From: JAOUEA01 sp040882605
GTDB lineage: Bacteria; Actinomycetota; UBA4738; HRBIN12
DNA: 64,000 nt
Direction: 5' to 3'
Assembly: GCA_040882605.1 (NCBI GenBank)
Contig: JBBEAY010000067.1
Span: forward strand, 3,922-67,921
In this document: positions 15,103-22,797 of the stretch, piece by piece
How positions within the stretch are numbered: position 1 is the first letter of the stretch
Layout of the letters: the number at the start of each line of letters is the position of its first letter
Notes under the pieces: model-generated
Databases searched by the model: none
What the model was told of the DNA's origin: nothing
What the model saw: only the letters and a program-made list of their open reading frames with translations
Made by a program: the position numbers and the translations under genes

Positions 15103-15705
15103 ATGAGTGATCAGACGAAGCCGAGGAAGAGAATCCTGGTGGCCGCGTTCGTAGCTGTCGTTGCGATCGCCGGGGGCGCGACGGCTGTCGTGGCTGCTGT
15201 CGACTCGGACCAGGATGTGCAAGCCACCATCGATGCAGTGCTGGCAGGCAGCGGATGCGTTTCCCCCGGCGCCGCACGCGAGGGTCTTGAGACGCAGCTG
15301 GCGGCCGATGGCCTTGCAGGTTGGACGATCGAGTCCCGGGCTGACGGAGCGGATTGCGTCACTGCTGGCCCGATCGAGCCGGAACGGACGATTGTTCTCT
15401 TGCCTGTCAGCGGTCCAGATGTTTCTGCCGCCATGGAACAGGTCCGCGTCGAGTTCATGGACAAGTGCCTGAATGAAGCCGACGCTCGCGCATTTCTCTC
15501 TCAAGCACTCGAGTCGGCAGGGGTGACCGATTTCGAGATCACGACGGAGGGGCCGCTCGGCTACCCGTCTGGTGAGGAAGACGCTGTGATGAGGCATCTG
15601 GTCAACGGTTGCTTCATCTACTCGGGTACCGGACACAACGCTGACGGCACGCCCCTGTTTGGGATCAACGGAGGAGCAGACGCCCTGGCCACACCGTCTG
15701 GCTAA
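15103..15705 (+). CDS. Membrane-anchored or secreted hypothetical protein
   Basis: 200 aa from ATG 15103 (GAGGAGGCCGTAAGG upstream). Basic N-terminus, one hydrophobic segment (ILVAAFVAVVAIAGGATAVV, residues ~11-32), then an acidic extracytoplasmic region with Cys residues. Eighteen nt after the previous gene, so same transcript. No family recognised. A similar pairing (small secreted protein, then TM-anchored acidic protein) occurs at 63.37-63.99 kb. Confidence 0.65.
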   Translation: MSDQTKPRKRILVAAFVAVVAIAGGATAVVAAVDSDQDVQATIDAVLAGSGCVSPGAAREGLETQLAADGLAGWTIESRADGADCVTAGPIEPERTIVLLPVSGPDVSAAMEQVRVEFMDKCLNEADARAFLSQALESAGVTDFEITTEGPLGYPSGEEDAVMRHLVNGCFIYSGTGHNADGTPLFGINGGADALATPSG

Positions 15706-15983
15706 GAAGCCCTCCCACTTCGGCGCCCTCTGGGTGCAGAATCTCGGGTGTCAGGGCGCATCGATCGCCCACCTTCGCCAACGCGGTGTTGCACGGGACG
15801 CACAGGAGGCCATGCTGCCCGATGTGCCCGGCCTGGCCGAAGCTCTCGCCCTGACATAGGAATCCGGACGCAGGGCGTGCCGATGCCTAGTTGATCCTCG
15901 GTTCCTGCCGTTCCGCGCCAGGCCGTAGTTACGTGATCCGCCCGGACCGAGGCTCGCAGGCGTTCGGTATCCAGGCGGATCAC
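15665..15983 (-). pseudogene. Possible frameshifted HNH/endonuclease VII-like gene
   Basis: This fills the 363-bp gap after the cargo genes. On the minus strand one frame from GTG 15983 reads VIRLDTERLRASVRADHV on to GIGTPC; a second, beginning near 15860, reads GHIGQHGLLCVPCNTALAKV, whose His...CVPC arrangement recalls endonuclease VII-type zinc-binding C-termini. No single frame joins them. It lies downstream of the leftward operon and may be a decayed last gene. Confidence 0.25.
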
Positions 15984-16068
15984 AGGTTCGGCGGGACGTC
16001 TGCGACGGCGCAGAGGATGGCACCGGAGCCATCCCGCCGCTTGGCGCCGGGAGAGAGGTCGCCCGGCG

Positions 16069-16872
16069 TCAAGCCCACGTATCGGGGCGGCGGTATGCCC
16101 GGCCGGCCGCGGTGGAGAGAAGGCCGGCGTTCGGGTGGATATCCAGCCGGACAAGGTCCAGCCGATCCGCGTCCCAGCAAACGCCGAGCGTGGGATCGTC
16201 GGTGGTGGTTCCGCGCGAATGGCCGATGCACGCTTCTTCGAGGGCAGCCATCTGGGCGCCATCGAGGGCAAGGGCGCCGTCATCGTGCAACTCGCGCGCC
16301 AGGATGGCCGCCCGCGGTCCGTGGTCCGGATCGGCGCCGTCATGCTCGCGCCTCGCGTCGTGGATGATGCCGAAGGCGGACGCCACTTCCACGTCCGCGC
16401 CCGGCGTCTCCGCGGCAAGACCGCGGGCGGTCAGAGCAACCCGAACGCAATGCTCCGGGCCGTGGTGGCGGGTTTCGGCGGCGCCACGGAACGCCGCGCG
16501 CAGCAACGCCGGATCAGGTGCCAACAAGCCGGCCGCGGCAAGGAGCCCTTGCGGCCAGTCCTTGACGATCACGCGCGGCAAGTCCGGGAACAAGCCTTCC
16601 AGGATCGGCGCCGACTGCTCCGAGACGAAAGCCGGAGCGATGACTTCCGCCGATCGCATCCGCCATACAGTCCGGATCGCAAGCCGGCCGCCGAGCAGGA
16701 AGTTATCGCTGGCTCCGAGATTGTCCTCGCCGACGAATCGCGCCGGCCCAGTGGCTTCCACGAACGTGACGCACGCCGTTGCCGGATCGGCAAACTCGTG
16801 GATACGCATCGCCTGGATCAGCGCATAGAGCTCGACGCATGTGTACCAGCCGCCCATGTTCTCCCTGCGCAT
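16069..16872 (-). CDS. HD-domain phosphohydrolase-like protein
   Basis: 267 aa. The C-terminal half has the HD pattern: HGPEHCVRVALTARG, then IIHDARREHDGADPDHGPRAA and a final DADRLDLVRL, giving the metal-binding His/Asp set. The N-terminal ~100 residues (YTCVELYALIQAM...) are not assigned. HD proteins hydrolyse phosphomonoesters, nucleotides or cyclic nucleotides; substrate unknown. Last intact gene of the leftward operon. ATG 16857 is an alternative start with GGGAG nearby. Confidence 0.7.
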   Translation of the reverse strand: MRRENMGGWYTCVELYALIQAMRIHEFADPATACVTFVEATGPARFVGEDNLGASDNFLLGGRLAIRTVWRMRSAEVIAPAFVSEQSAPILEGLFPDLPRVIVKDWPQGLLAAAGLLAPDPALLRAAFRGAAETRHHGPEHCVRVALTARGLAAETPGADVEVASAFGIIHDARREHDGADPDHGPRAAILARELHDDGALALDGAQMAALEEACIGHSRGTTTDDPTLGVCWDADRLDLVRLDIHPNAGLLSTAAGRAYRRPDTWA

Positions 16873-17014
16873 CGGGCGCAGACGGCAATGGCCTCGTCAA
16901 GTTCACGCGGCCGTACTCGTTCATGCGAAACATGAACGGCGACTTGATGCCGGGCGGATCGGATTCCAGTCGCCAGAAGCGCCACCCACCGACGCGATCG
17001 TTCCACTTATGCAC
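16703..17014 (-). CDS. Hypothetical small protein overlapping the HD gene
   Basis: 103 aa from GTG 17014, which overlaps the stop of the upstream zinc-finger gene. The first ~55 residues (HKWNDRVGGWRFWRLESD...) look protein-like, while the C-terminal half overlaps the HD gene by 170 nt and becomes Arg-rich. It may be a short real protein whose proper end has been lost. Confidence 0.35.
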   Translation of the reverse strand: MHKWNDRVGGWRFWRLESDPPGIKSPFMFRMNEYGRVNLTRPLPSAPDAQGEHGRLVHMRRALCADPGDAYPRVCRSGNGVRHVRGSHWAGAIRRRGQSRSQR

Positions 17015-17444
17015 GGGACGGCACCTGCTTCCGTGCCTCGTTCTGCGACCGCGTTTCCCACGCATAGTCCGCGGGATCAGTTGTGAGGCGATAGGGAACG
17101 CGGCGGCCGCGTTTGTGGACATGCCCGTCATAGGTGTTCGGCGAGTCCGGGCGGACCAGCGATAGCGTAAGTCCCGCCGGCCGCGTGTCACCAAGCTGCG
17201 CCTTCAACGCTGCCATGCCTTTGTGGTGGTTGGCGGCGTCCATGATCCGATCGCCGCGGAGCAACTGCGCCGCGGTCCTGGCCGCCCACTGGCCGCTGGC
17301 GCGTTTGGCGCGTTCTCGTTGGCGCTGAACCTCCCGCGTCTCGGCCGACAGGTAGCATGTTTGGCACTTCGGCAGGCGGTTGCCGGTTCGGGTATTGAGG
17401 TGGCCAAGATTCCCACAGGCACAGCGGCGTTCGGGCGCCGTCAT
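17007..17444 (-). CDS. Zinc-finger small protein, paralogue 1
   Basis: 145 aa. N-terminal zinc-binding CACG...KCQTC motif, a central helix-rich part with NHHKGMAALKAQLGD, and a C-terminal TLSLVRPDSPN...YRLTTDPADYAWETRSQNEARK. It is a clear paralogue of the protein at 18499-18927 (same motifs in the same order). ATGA overlap with the upstream gene. Function unknown; nucleic-acid binding is a guess from the Cys motif. Confidence 0.7.
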   Translation of the reverse strand: MTAPERRCACGNLGHLNTRTGNRLPKCQTCYLSAETREVQRQRERAKRASGQWAARTAAQLLRGDRIMDAANHHKGMAALKAQLGDTRPAGLTLSLVRPDSPNTYDGHVHKRGRRVPYRLTTDPADYAWETRSQNEARKQVPSRA

Positions 17445-17686
17445 AGCTCCTTCCTCTGATGGGCGGGCGCCGGCGCCGGTTGTTCGCCGGCGCCGGCACT
17501 GCGGACGTGCTTGTATCCGGGTTTCCGCGGTTCACTGGCTTCCGCCGCCGACAGGGTTCCGCCCGCGGCCTCACGCTCTGCCAGGATCGCGCGGAAGGCG
17601 GACGCGTTGCCGGCGTTGTCCGGTGGCCAGTTGTGCGCCGGCTCCGGCTCACGGCGGATCAGCTTGACGTAATCGTGATGAGCCAT
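17441..17686 (-). CDS. Hypothetical protein, 81 aa
   Basis: Starts ATG 17686, 3 nt before the upstream stop region, and ends with ATGA overlap into the zinc-finger gene. Hydrophilic, with PPDNAGNASAFRAILAERE and a Pro/Ala-rich tail. No family recognised. Confidence 0.6.
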   Translation of the reverse strand: MAHHDYVKLIRREPEPAHNWPPDNAGNASAFRAILAEREAAGGTLSAAEASEPRKPGYKHVRSAGAGEQPAPAPAHQRKEL

Positions 17687-17688
17687 GA

Positions 17689-18183
17689 TTACGACCTCGG
17701 GATCAGGGCGGCGAGGGCAGCTGGGTCTGGCTTCTCCGCATCGGCTGGCGAGACTCCGGCGCCGGCCAGCTTCTCGGCCACGTCGGACGCGGCGCGGAGA
17801 GGCGATGCCTTGTCGCCGTTGCGGACGCTGGTCATCGACTCGCGCACGAAGGATCGCACGGCGGTCTTCGTGGCCGCGTCGGTTTCCCCGAGCTCGGCGA
17901 GCACGTCCGCTTCCGCTTGCTTCTTCTCCGCTTCCGAGTATGCGCGGCCGTGCTGCAAGGTACCGACGACGTTGGTGAGGATGCGGTGGACGCGGGCAAG
18001 GTTCTCCCCGCTGGCGCGATCCTCTGCGCTGGTGCCCAGCTTGCCCAGAGCGGCGGCCTCTGCCTTCCGGCGAGCTTCCGCGTCCTGCTCCGGCGTGGTC
18101 GCCGCCGGCGTTGTCTCGATGCCTCTCCGCTTGGCGAAGATGCCGTCGAGTATCGCGGGTGTGACTTCCTGATCTTCGGGCAT
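17689..18183 (-). CDS. Hypothetical helical protein, 164 aa
   Basis: Starts at ATG 18183 with GAAAGGTGGG upstream. Ala/Glu-rich and predicted helical: ILDGIFAKRRG, EQDAEARRKAEAAALGKLG, then AYSEAEKKQAEADVLAELGE, ending in DPAALAALIPRS. It resembles small scaffold- or packaging-type phage proteins in composition only; no assignment. Confidence 0.6.
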   Translation of the reverse strand: MPEDQEVTPAILDGIFAKRRGIETTPAATTPEQDAEARRKAEAAALGKLGTSAEDRASGENLARVHRILTNVVGTLQHGRAYSEAEKKQAEADVLAELGETDAATKTAVRSFVRESMTSVRNGDKASPLRAASDVAEKLAGAGVSPADAEKPDPAALAALIPRS

Positions 18184-18205
18184 GTCGCCCACCTTTCCTG
18201 GCCAG

Positions 18206-18499
18206 CTATGCTGGCCTGTATCCGCCGCCGGGTTCGACGACGTACGATTGTGCTGCTCCCTCGATGTGGCCCGCGAATCGTGTGGGCTCGCCGACCAGGC
18301 GAAGCGCAGCTCCGAGGCGCCAACTGGCAACCTCAACTTCGACGGCGCCCTCCAACGCCGAAACGCGGGCCGTGATCCGGTCTTCCATACCGATCGCGCC
18401 GGCCGCGTCGAGACGCCGGGCCATCGGCAAGAAGGAACGCTCCAACGCCACCAGGGCGCCGCGCAGGTCTTCATCGGCGGTTGCCTTCGTCCGGGCCAT
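18206..18499 (-). CDS. Hypothetical protein, 97 aa
   Basis: ATG 18499 overlaps the preceding stop by one base (TGATG). The first half is helical (DEDLRGALVALERSFLPMARRLD), followed by a hydrophobic amphipathic stretch (VSALEGAVEVEVASWRLGAAL). No family recognised; operon member. Confidence 0.55.
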   Translation of the reverse strand: MARTKATADEDLRGALVALERSFLPMARRLDAAGAIGMEDRITARVSALEGAVEVEVASWRLGAALRLVGEPTRFAGHIEGAAQSYVVEPGGGYRPA

Positions 18500-18927
18500 C
18501 ACGGCACCAGCTTCCGGGCGTTGTTCTCCGCTTGCGTTTCCCACACGTAGTCCGCAGGATCGGTCGAGAGGCGATATGTGACGCGTTGATCCCAACCGTC
18601 ATACGCGTTCGGCGAGTCCGGGCGGATCAGCGAGAGGGTCATGCCGGGTGGCCGTGGGTCACCGAGCCGCGCCTTCAACGCCGCCATGCCTTTGTGGTGA
18701 CTGGGTTGGTCCATGAGGCGTTGGCCGCGGGCAAGCTGATCCGCGCGGCGTTCTGCCCAACGGCCGCTGGCATAGGCGTGTCTCGAATGGTTCCGCTTCA
18801 GTTGCAACTGAACCTCCCGCGCGGCCGGCGATTCATAACAACGCCCACACTTCGGCCGGCGCTTCCCCGTTCGGAAGTCGAGCTTCCCCAGGTTCCCACA
18901 GGCGCATCGGCGTTCGTCGTCAGGCAT
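18499..18927 (-). CDS. Zinc-finger small protein, paralogue 2
   Basis: 142 aa from ATG 18927. Same layout as the protein at 17007: RRCACGNLGKLDFRTG, RPKCGRCYES, a basic helix, SHHKGMAALKARLGD, then TLSLIRPDSPNAYDG and YRLSTDPADYVWET. The two share most residues in the last 70 positions, so they come from a duplication inside the element. Its start overlaps the upstream stop by 8 nt. Confidence 0.7.
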   Translation of the reverse strand: MPDDERRCACGNLGKLDFRTGKRRPKCGRCYESPAAREVQLQLKRNHSRHAYASGRWAERRADQLARGQRLMDQPSHHKGMAALKARLGDPRPPGMTLSLIRPDSPNAYDGWDQRVTYRLSTDPADYVWETQAENNARKLVP

Positions 18928-19210
18928 GGCGAGCCTCCCGTTCCCTCTTCCACCGGATATCGGCGGCGCGTTTCCCTCTGGACGAGGACGCGGCAAGCAT
19001 GGTTCCGTCAGCTTCGGGCAGGTTCAACTGGCCATAGAGGCGCGACCAGACCATCTGCTGCATACGAATCTCCACGACGTCGGCAACCGGGTCGAGGCGG
19101 TCGATCACGTCGATCGCGCGGCATAGCTCGTCGAGCGTGATCCGTTCGGGCGCGTCCAAGTCGTAAGCGCCCTCGATGTCGGCGCGGAACTGTTCGGATC
19201 GGGACGGCAT
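18920..19210 (-). CDS. Hypothetical protein, 96 aa
   Basis: ATG 19210 with a strong AAAGGAG. Acidic/helical middle (ITLDELCRAIDVIDRLD, VVEIRMQQMVWSRLYGQLN) and a basic C-terminus (SSSRGKRAADIRWKRERE) that suggests nucleic-acid contact. First gene of the distal part of the operon. Confidence 0.6.
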   Translation of the reverse strand: MPSRSEQFRADIEGAYDLDAPERITLDELCRAIDVIDRLDPVADVVEIRMQQMVWSRLYGQLNLPEADGTMLAASSSRGKRAADIRWKREREARHA

Positions 19211-19406
19211 GGCGTTCTCCTTTCTCGGGACGGTGGTTGTTGCGGGGCACACTGATGCGGGACGCAGGAACGTCGATGCGTACCGATTGACTGGGTTCGC
19301 GCCCGTTCGGGCACACGAATCCAGGAACCTGGCATTGCCGGCGTACCGGCGTTCCCTAAGACCATCGAATAAGGGGCGATCCCACTGGGGAGGGTCCTCC
19401 GGCAGG
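19211..19406. other. Intergenic gap inside the element, 196 bp
   Basis: No protein-like frame or clear hairpin is seen. It holds the Shine-Dalgarno and presumably a promoter for the operon that begins at 19210. Confidence 0.4.
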
Positions 19407-19694
19407 TCAACGCAACCCCGGATGGCGTTCCAGGTCTCGCTTCCGCTTCGGCCTTGCCGCAGCAGCTTCCTGTGCCGTCTTCCGGTTGTCGCATGGCCCG
19501 CGCGCGGCTTGCAGGTTCTCCATAGCGTCGGGTCCGCCGAGATGATGCGGAACCACGTGGTCCGCGATGTTCGCCACAACGGCGCACTTCGGCCCACGTA
19601 TGCGGCACCGATAGCGATCACGTTCAAGCACGGCAAGGCGGAGCTTCCTCCACGCGGCCGTGGCCGTGCGCCCTGTTCCCCACGTGCCGCTCAT
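19407..19694 (-). CDS. HNH endonuclease
   Basis: 95 aa from ATG 19694, which overlaps the upstream stop (ATGA). WRKLRLAVLERDRYRC is the usual HNH lead-in, followed by IADHVVPHHLGGPDAMENLQAA and CDNRKTA, giving the His-Asn-His set. The first zinc pair is incomplete (CRIRGPKC). Small stand-alone HNH proteins in phages help packaging or homing; here it is in a replication/processing operon. Confidence 0.78.
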   Translation of the reverse strand: MSGTWGTGRTATAAWRKLRLAVLERDRYRCRIRGPKCAVVANIADHVVPHHLGGPDAMENLQAARGPCDNRKTAQEAAAARPKRKRDLERHPGLR

Positions 19695-19909
19695 GCGGAC
19701 CGCAGCAGCAGCCCGAGCGTTGGCTTCGCCTTGGCAGGCGCTCGGCGCGAATGGAACCGGCACTTGGCCGATCCGGCCATGAAGCGTGGCGAGATGATCG
19801 TGGCGCAACCCGGCATGGCGCACGTGGCCACCAACGGAGCGTTCTCGCGGATCACCGTGCCGGGATGCATAGGCGCCACCCCGATCCATTCCAGCGGCTT
19901 GTGGCTCAT
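19691..19909 (-). CDS. Small zinc-binding protein, 72 aa
   Basis: ATG 19909 overlaps the upstream stop. Cys/His set in ATCAMPGCATIISP and SAKCRFHSRRAP suggests one zinc site. Between the zinc-ribbon and HNH genes with 4-nt overlaps on both sides. Function unknown. Confidence 0.6.
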   Translation of the reverse strand: MSHKPLEWIGVAPMHPGTVIRENAPLVATCAMPGCATIISPRFMAGSAKCRFHSRRAPAKAKPTLGLLLRSA

Positions 19910-20121
19910 GGTGCGCCACCTTCAAGCACGCGGACGCTGGGCCCAGCATGGTGGCCGGAAGGCATGGTCCGGCCCGTCTTGATCCACTGATGACCCGGAT
20001 GGGCCGGGCCCCACATCACTTCGTCGGTCCCATACTCCGGGCACTTGGCAACTATGTTTGTGGTTCCACTCTTCGCCTCGAACGTTGGCACCATCCGCTT
20101 TCCACAACGGCACTGTTCCAT
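19906..20121 (-). CDS. Small zinc-ribbon protein, 71 aa
   Basis: ATG 20121 with AAAGGAG 7 nt upstream. EQCRCGKRMVPTFEAK then IVAKCPEYG supplies a Cys3 zinc ribbon-like site. First gene of a three-gene overlapping cluster that ends with the HNH nuclease. Confidence 0.6.
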   Translation of the reverse strand: MEQCRCGKRMVPTFEAKSGTTNIVAKCPEYGTDEVMWGPAHPGHQWIKTGRTMPSGHHAGPSVRVLEGGAP

Positions 20122-20160
20122 TGTCTTGCTCCTTTGTTTCGATCCTGGCCGCTCCGGGTT

Positions 20161-20199
20161 GGCTTGGCCCTCGGGTCCTTCGGACCCCGAGGACAAGCC
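20161..20199 (-). terminator. Strong hairpin with cTTCGg loop
   Basis: Outer arms GGCTTG (20161-20166) and CAAGCC (20194-20199) enclose inner arms CCTCGGGTCC and GGACCCCGAGG around a TTCG-type loop. It lies between the stop of the ATPase gene (20276) and the next leftward gene; no T-run. Confidence 0.5.
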
Positions 20200-20275
20200 G
20201 CCAACCACTACGGCATGTGGCGCGTTTATGCAGGCCAAAGTAGGAATCCGCCTTGGCCCGTGGGTTGGCCTGGCG

Positions 20276-21541
20276 CTAGGTTGCGATCACAACCCAACGG
20301 TTGTTCTCGCGCACGATCCCGCCGACCTCGCCACGGTCCCCCTGCTCGCGGAGAATGGCGGTGGCTGCTTTTACGCGGTCAGATGAGATGCCCGCAAGCT
20401 TCCGGATCGGACCCGACGTCTGGGCAACCTCGTTGCGGATGAGGCCGCGAACCTTCACAACGTCATGGTCCAACTGCGCCTGCGTATCGGCGGCCTTGGC
20501 AGCGGCCTTCTCCTCGGCGATCGCGTGAGGCGAAAGCAGTTGCGGCCCATCCGGACCCCAGCGAAGCTCGGCCGCGATGCCATAGCGTTGTGGCGGCGCA
20601 CATTGCGGGAGAACCATCGCCGGCCGATCCTTCTCCACCGTGATCGTGGATCGCGACGTGCCGCCGGGACCGGCGCCGACCTGAAGGTCGAACCGGTAGG
20701 CCGCACCGTCGATGCCCGAGGTCTTGTGCTGCGATCCCAACTGTGTTGGGCGGCCACCGTCCTTGCCGCCGGCCTTGGCCTCATGGTCCAGGACGATGCG
20801 GGTCAGGCCGCGAATCTTGAACCGAAGAAGCTCCCGCTGGAAGCGCGCCACATCGGTGGCGGAGTTCACGTCCATGCCGTGAAGTGCCATCGCTTCTGTC
20901 ATCCCGTCGATCACCCAGAGGGTTGGCCGGAACGCCTGGCCAACTGCGGACACGTCGATGCGGCCCGATCGCGCGCCTTGCCCGAAGAACGGCTCTTCCG
21001 GGCGCACGTAAAGAAGATGCTGGCGAACGGCATCGGGCGGCACGTGATGATCGTTCACCAGCCAGCTAACGATGGTGAACCGATCATCTTCGAAGTCCAT
21101 ATAGAACACGGCCTCGCCACGGCGAAGGAACTCCGCCACGGTCATCAAGGCCGCGACGGTCTTCATCGAACCGTTCGCGCCGAAGAAGGTGTGCGCCTTG
21201 CCGGCGTAAACAAGCGCGCGGCCATCCACCCGAACCAGGTGCTCCGCCTCGGGTAGCGTGCGGCCGTCGAGGGCATCTTCCAGGTTCTCCGGGAACCAGG
21301 ATGATCGCCGGTACCCCGAGTTCTTGGCCGCGTAACGGGCGAGTGAATCTTCGACCCAGTCCATCCGTGAGGCGGTATCGCCGTACGCCTCAGCGGTGAT
21401 CTGATTCCAGGCGGCGGCGTTCGCCGCGGCCTCTTCCTCCACCGCGGCGTCGAGCTCCGCCTGCAACGGATCAGTAGTTGGCGAATCGCCAGCGCCGGAC
21501 TTCGGCACTGGCGTCCTTTGTTGCTTGCCACTTGCAGCCAT
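20276..21541 (-). CDS. RecA-fold ATPase, RepA/helicase-like
   Basis: 421 aa from ATG 21541 (GGAAGGAG 6 nt upstream). Walker A variant GANGSMKT at residues 121-128, Walker B LWVIDGMTEAM at ~200, and DHEAKAGGKDGGRPT then QLGSQHKTSGIDGAAYRFDL, the pattern of hexameric RepA/KaiC-like ATPases; the C-terminal ~60 residues look like a winged helix (IRKLAGISSDRVKAATAILR). The likely role is replication or mobilisation of the element. The 440-bp non-coding stretch upstream may be its target. Confidence 0.75.
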   Translation of the reverse strand: MAASGKQQRTPVPKSGAGDSPTTDPLQAELDAAVEEEAAANAAAWNQITAEAYGDTASRMDWVEDSLARYAAKNSGYRRSSWFPENLEDALDGRTLPEAEHLVRVDGRALVYAGKAHTFFGANGSMKTVAALMTVAEFLRRGEAVFYMDFEDDRFTIVSWLVNDHHVPPDAVRQHLLYVRPEEPFFGQGARSGRIDVSAVGQAFRPTLWVIDGMTEAMALHGMDVNSATDVARFQRELLRFKIRGLTRIVLDHEAKAGGKDGGRPTQLGSQHKTSGIDGAAYRFDLQVGAGPGGTSRSTITVEKDRPAMVLPQCAPPQRYGIAAELRWGPDGPQLLSPHAIAEEKAAAKAADTQAQLDHDVVKVRGLIRNEVAQTSGPIRKLAGISSDRVKAATAILREQGDRGEVGGIVRENNRWVVIAT

Positions 21542-21979
21542 GATCGGCTCCTTCCATGTTGCGCCAGTTGCTTCCGTCCGGCCGGCCCGTTCGTGGAGGC
21601 CGAACCCCGGCGAAGGGGCCCGGCCCACCCACGAGTGGTAGACCTGGCGCGGTCTGGAAGCGTGCGACAGCGTTGTCGCGGTTGCGGTTCCGGACGGCCG
21701 CCGCCGATCCGGTTCCTCGTCACGTCGATGCCCGCCGCGATGGCGGGCGTTCCTGCTTATAGCGCGCGCTGCCAGACGCTTCGTGCGGCCCGCGGGATGA
21801 TCAGCGTTTCCTGTTATTAGCGGCGGTTGCCAGACGGCCGGCGATCCGCGGCCTCGTCATTGGCGGCGGCTGGGAGACGCAACGCTCGCGGCGCGCACAC
21901 AATCCGGACGCAGGCGGGTAGCGCGGCGGAGTGATCGTGGGCCCGGCCGCCCGTATCCGGGAGACCGGGCCCGGATCAC
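21542..21979. other. 438-bp non-coding stretch upstream of the ATPase gene (possible origin)
   Basis: No credible gene. It contains three imperfect repeats ending in GCCAGACG/GGGAGACG (21771-21778, 21829-21836, 21872-21879) each preceded by a (T)TAGCGSSGC-like segment, a hairpin GCCCGCC/GGCGGGC (21730-21748), and the long inverted repeat at 21931-21979. Candidate replication origin or regulatory region of the element. Confidence 0.4.
21931..21979 (-). terminator. Long imperfect inverted repeat after the 79-aa gene
   Basis: GTGATCGTGGGCCCGG (21931-21946) pairs with CCGGGCCCGGATCAC (21965-21979), starting right after the stop of the leftward gene at 21980. Confidence 0.5.
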
Positions 21980-22219
21980 CTATCGCCAGTCGCAACCTTC
22001 GTCATGCTCCCGAAAGTGGATGGCGACCCGTCGCGCGGCTGCCCGCACGCTGATCTCGTTGCCGAGCGCGCCGATGGCCTTCAATAACCGTGCGATCAAC
22101 ATGTAGGTCGCGCCCGACCTCCGGTGCGCCTCGATGGCGTCTCGCTCCGAGTGCGCGCAGATGACGCACTCTGGCTCGGCCATCACGGCGGCGGCGGCCA
22201 CTGCTGCGGCATATTCCAT
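21980..22219 (-). CDS. Small Cys/His regulator-like protein, 79 aa
   Basis: ATG 22219 with GGAAGGAGG 4-5 nt upstream. ECVICAHSERDAIEAHRRSG followed by MLIARLLKAIG and AARRVAIHFREHDEG resembles small zinc-binding HTH proteins common in actinophages, in which a CxxC-H motif precedes a DNA-binding helix pair. Possible regulator at the head of the leftward genes. Confidence 0.6.
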   Translation of the reverse strand: MEYAAAVAAAAVMAEPECVICAHSERDAIEAHRRSGATYMLIARLLKAIGALGNEISVRAAARRVAIHFREHDEGCDWR

Positions 22220-22392
22220 GTTGCCTCCTTCCTTCCGCCCGAAGCGGGTTGTTCGCCCGGGCACGGGTGTGTAGGGCGCAAGGTTGACCGTCTTTGGGCA
22301 CCACCGCAAGAGACTTGCGTTCCGCCTTACCGACGCCTATCAGCCGATGATCTGTCATGCGCCGGCGACTTCGCGCAGACGACCTTGTCGCT

Positions 22393-22797
22393 ATGAACTG
22401 CGAAGGATGTCCGGAAGTCGCCGCGATGGCGCGGGAACTCGCCGTGCCGGTTGCGTGCGCGGAATGTGGGCGTGTGTGGCGCCCGGATCACGAAGGAGGA
22501 TCACGTGAAGACGCTGACGCCCGAGGAACTGGACCGGCTGATGCCACAAGCCATCGGCTGGCTGGCGAAGATCGAACTGGTGAAGCGGTCGCTCACGCCT
22601 GCCAAGGCCCGGAAGTTGCAAGCCGCCATCGACGCGGGCGTGGCGAGCAAGCTGGCCGAGCCGGCCAGTTCGTGAACGCGGTGTGCCGACGTTGCGGCGA
22701 TGACTGGCGCCAGCGTGTATCCCGCCAGCGTCCCTCATGCCCGGCGTGCGGTTCCTTCGATGTCGCGACGTGGACGGATCAGGGGGAGCTGTTCTAA
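22393..22797 (+). CDS. Zinc-ribbon ORF spanning two overlapping small genes
   Basis: 134-aa frame from ATG 22393. It starts with MNCEGCPEVAAMARELA and ACAECGRVWRPDHEGG (zinc ribbon), runs through ~55 Gly/Arg-rich residues while another gene is read in a different frame, and ends with the CRRCGDDW...CPACG ribbon. The middle looks like a shadow, so the true product may be a short first ribbon protein with a lost stop codon. No clear SD. Confidence 0.35.
   Translation: MNCEGCPEVAAMARELAVPVACAECGRVWRPDHEGGSREDADARGTGPADATSHRLAGEDRTGEAVAHACQGPEVASRHRRGRGEQAGRAGQFVNAVCRRCGDDWRQRVSRQRPSCPACGSFDVATWTDQGELF
22505..22675 (+). CDS. Small helical protein, 56 aa
   Basis: GTG 22505 with AAGGAGG 5 nt upstream. 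KTLTPEELDRLMPQAIGWLA then IELVKRSLTPAKARKLQAAI is compact and helical. It overlaps the next small gene with GTGA. Function unknown. Confidence 0.6.
   Translation: MKTLTPEELDRLMPQAIGWLAKIELVKRSLTPAKARKLQAAIDAGVASKLAEPASS
22672..22797 (+). CDS. Minimal zinc-ribbon protein, 41 aa
   Basis: GTG 22672 overlaps the upstream stop. AVCRRCGDDW...SCPACGSFD is a two-CxxC zinc ribbon in 41 residues. Last element gene; its TAA is directly followed by the stop of the cyclase tail read from the opposite strand. Confidence 0.55.
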   Translation: MNAVCRRCGDDWRQRVSRQRPSCPACGSFDVATWTDQGELF

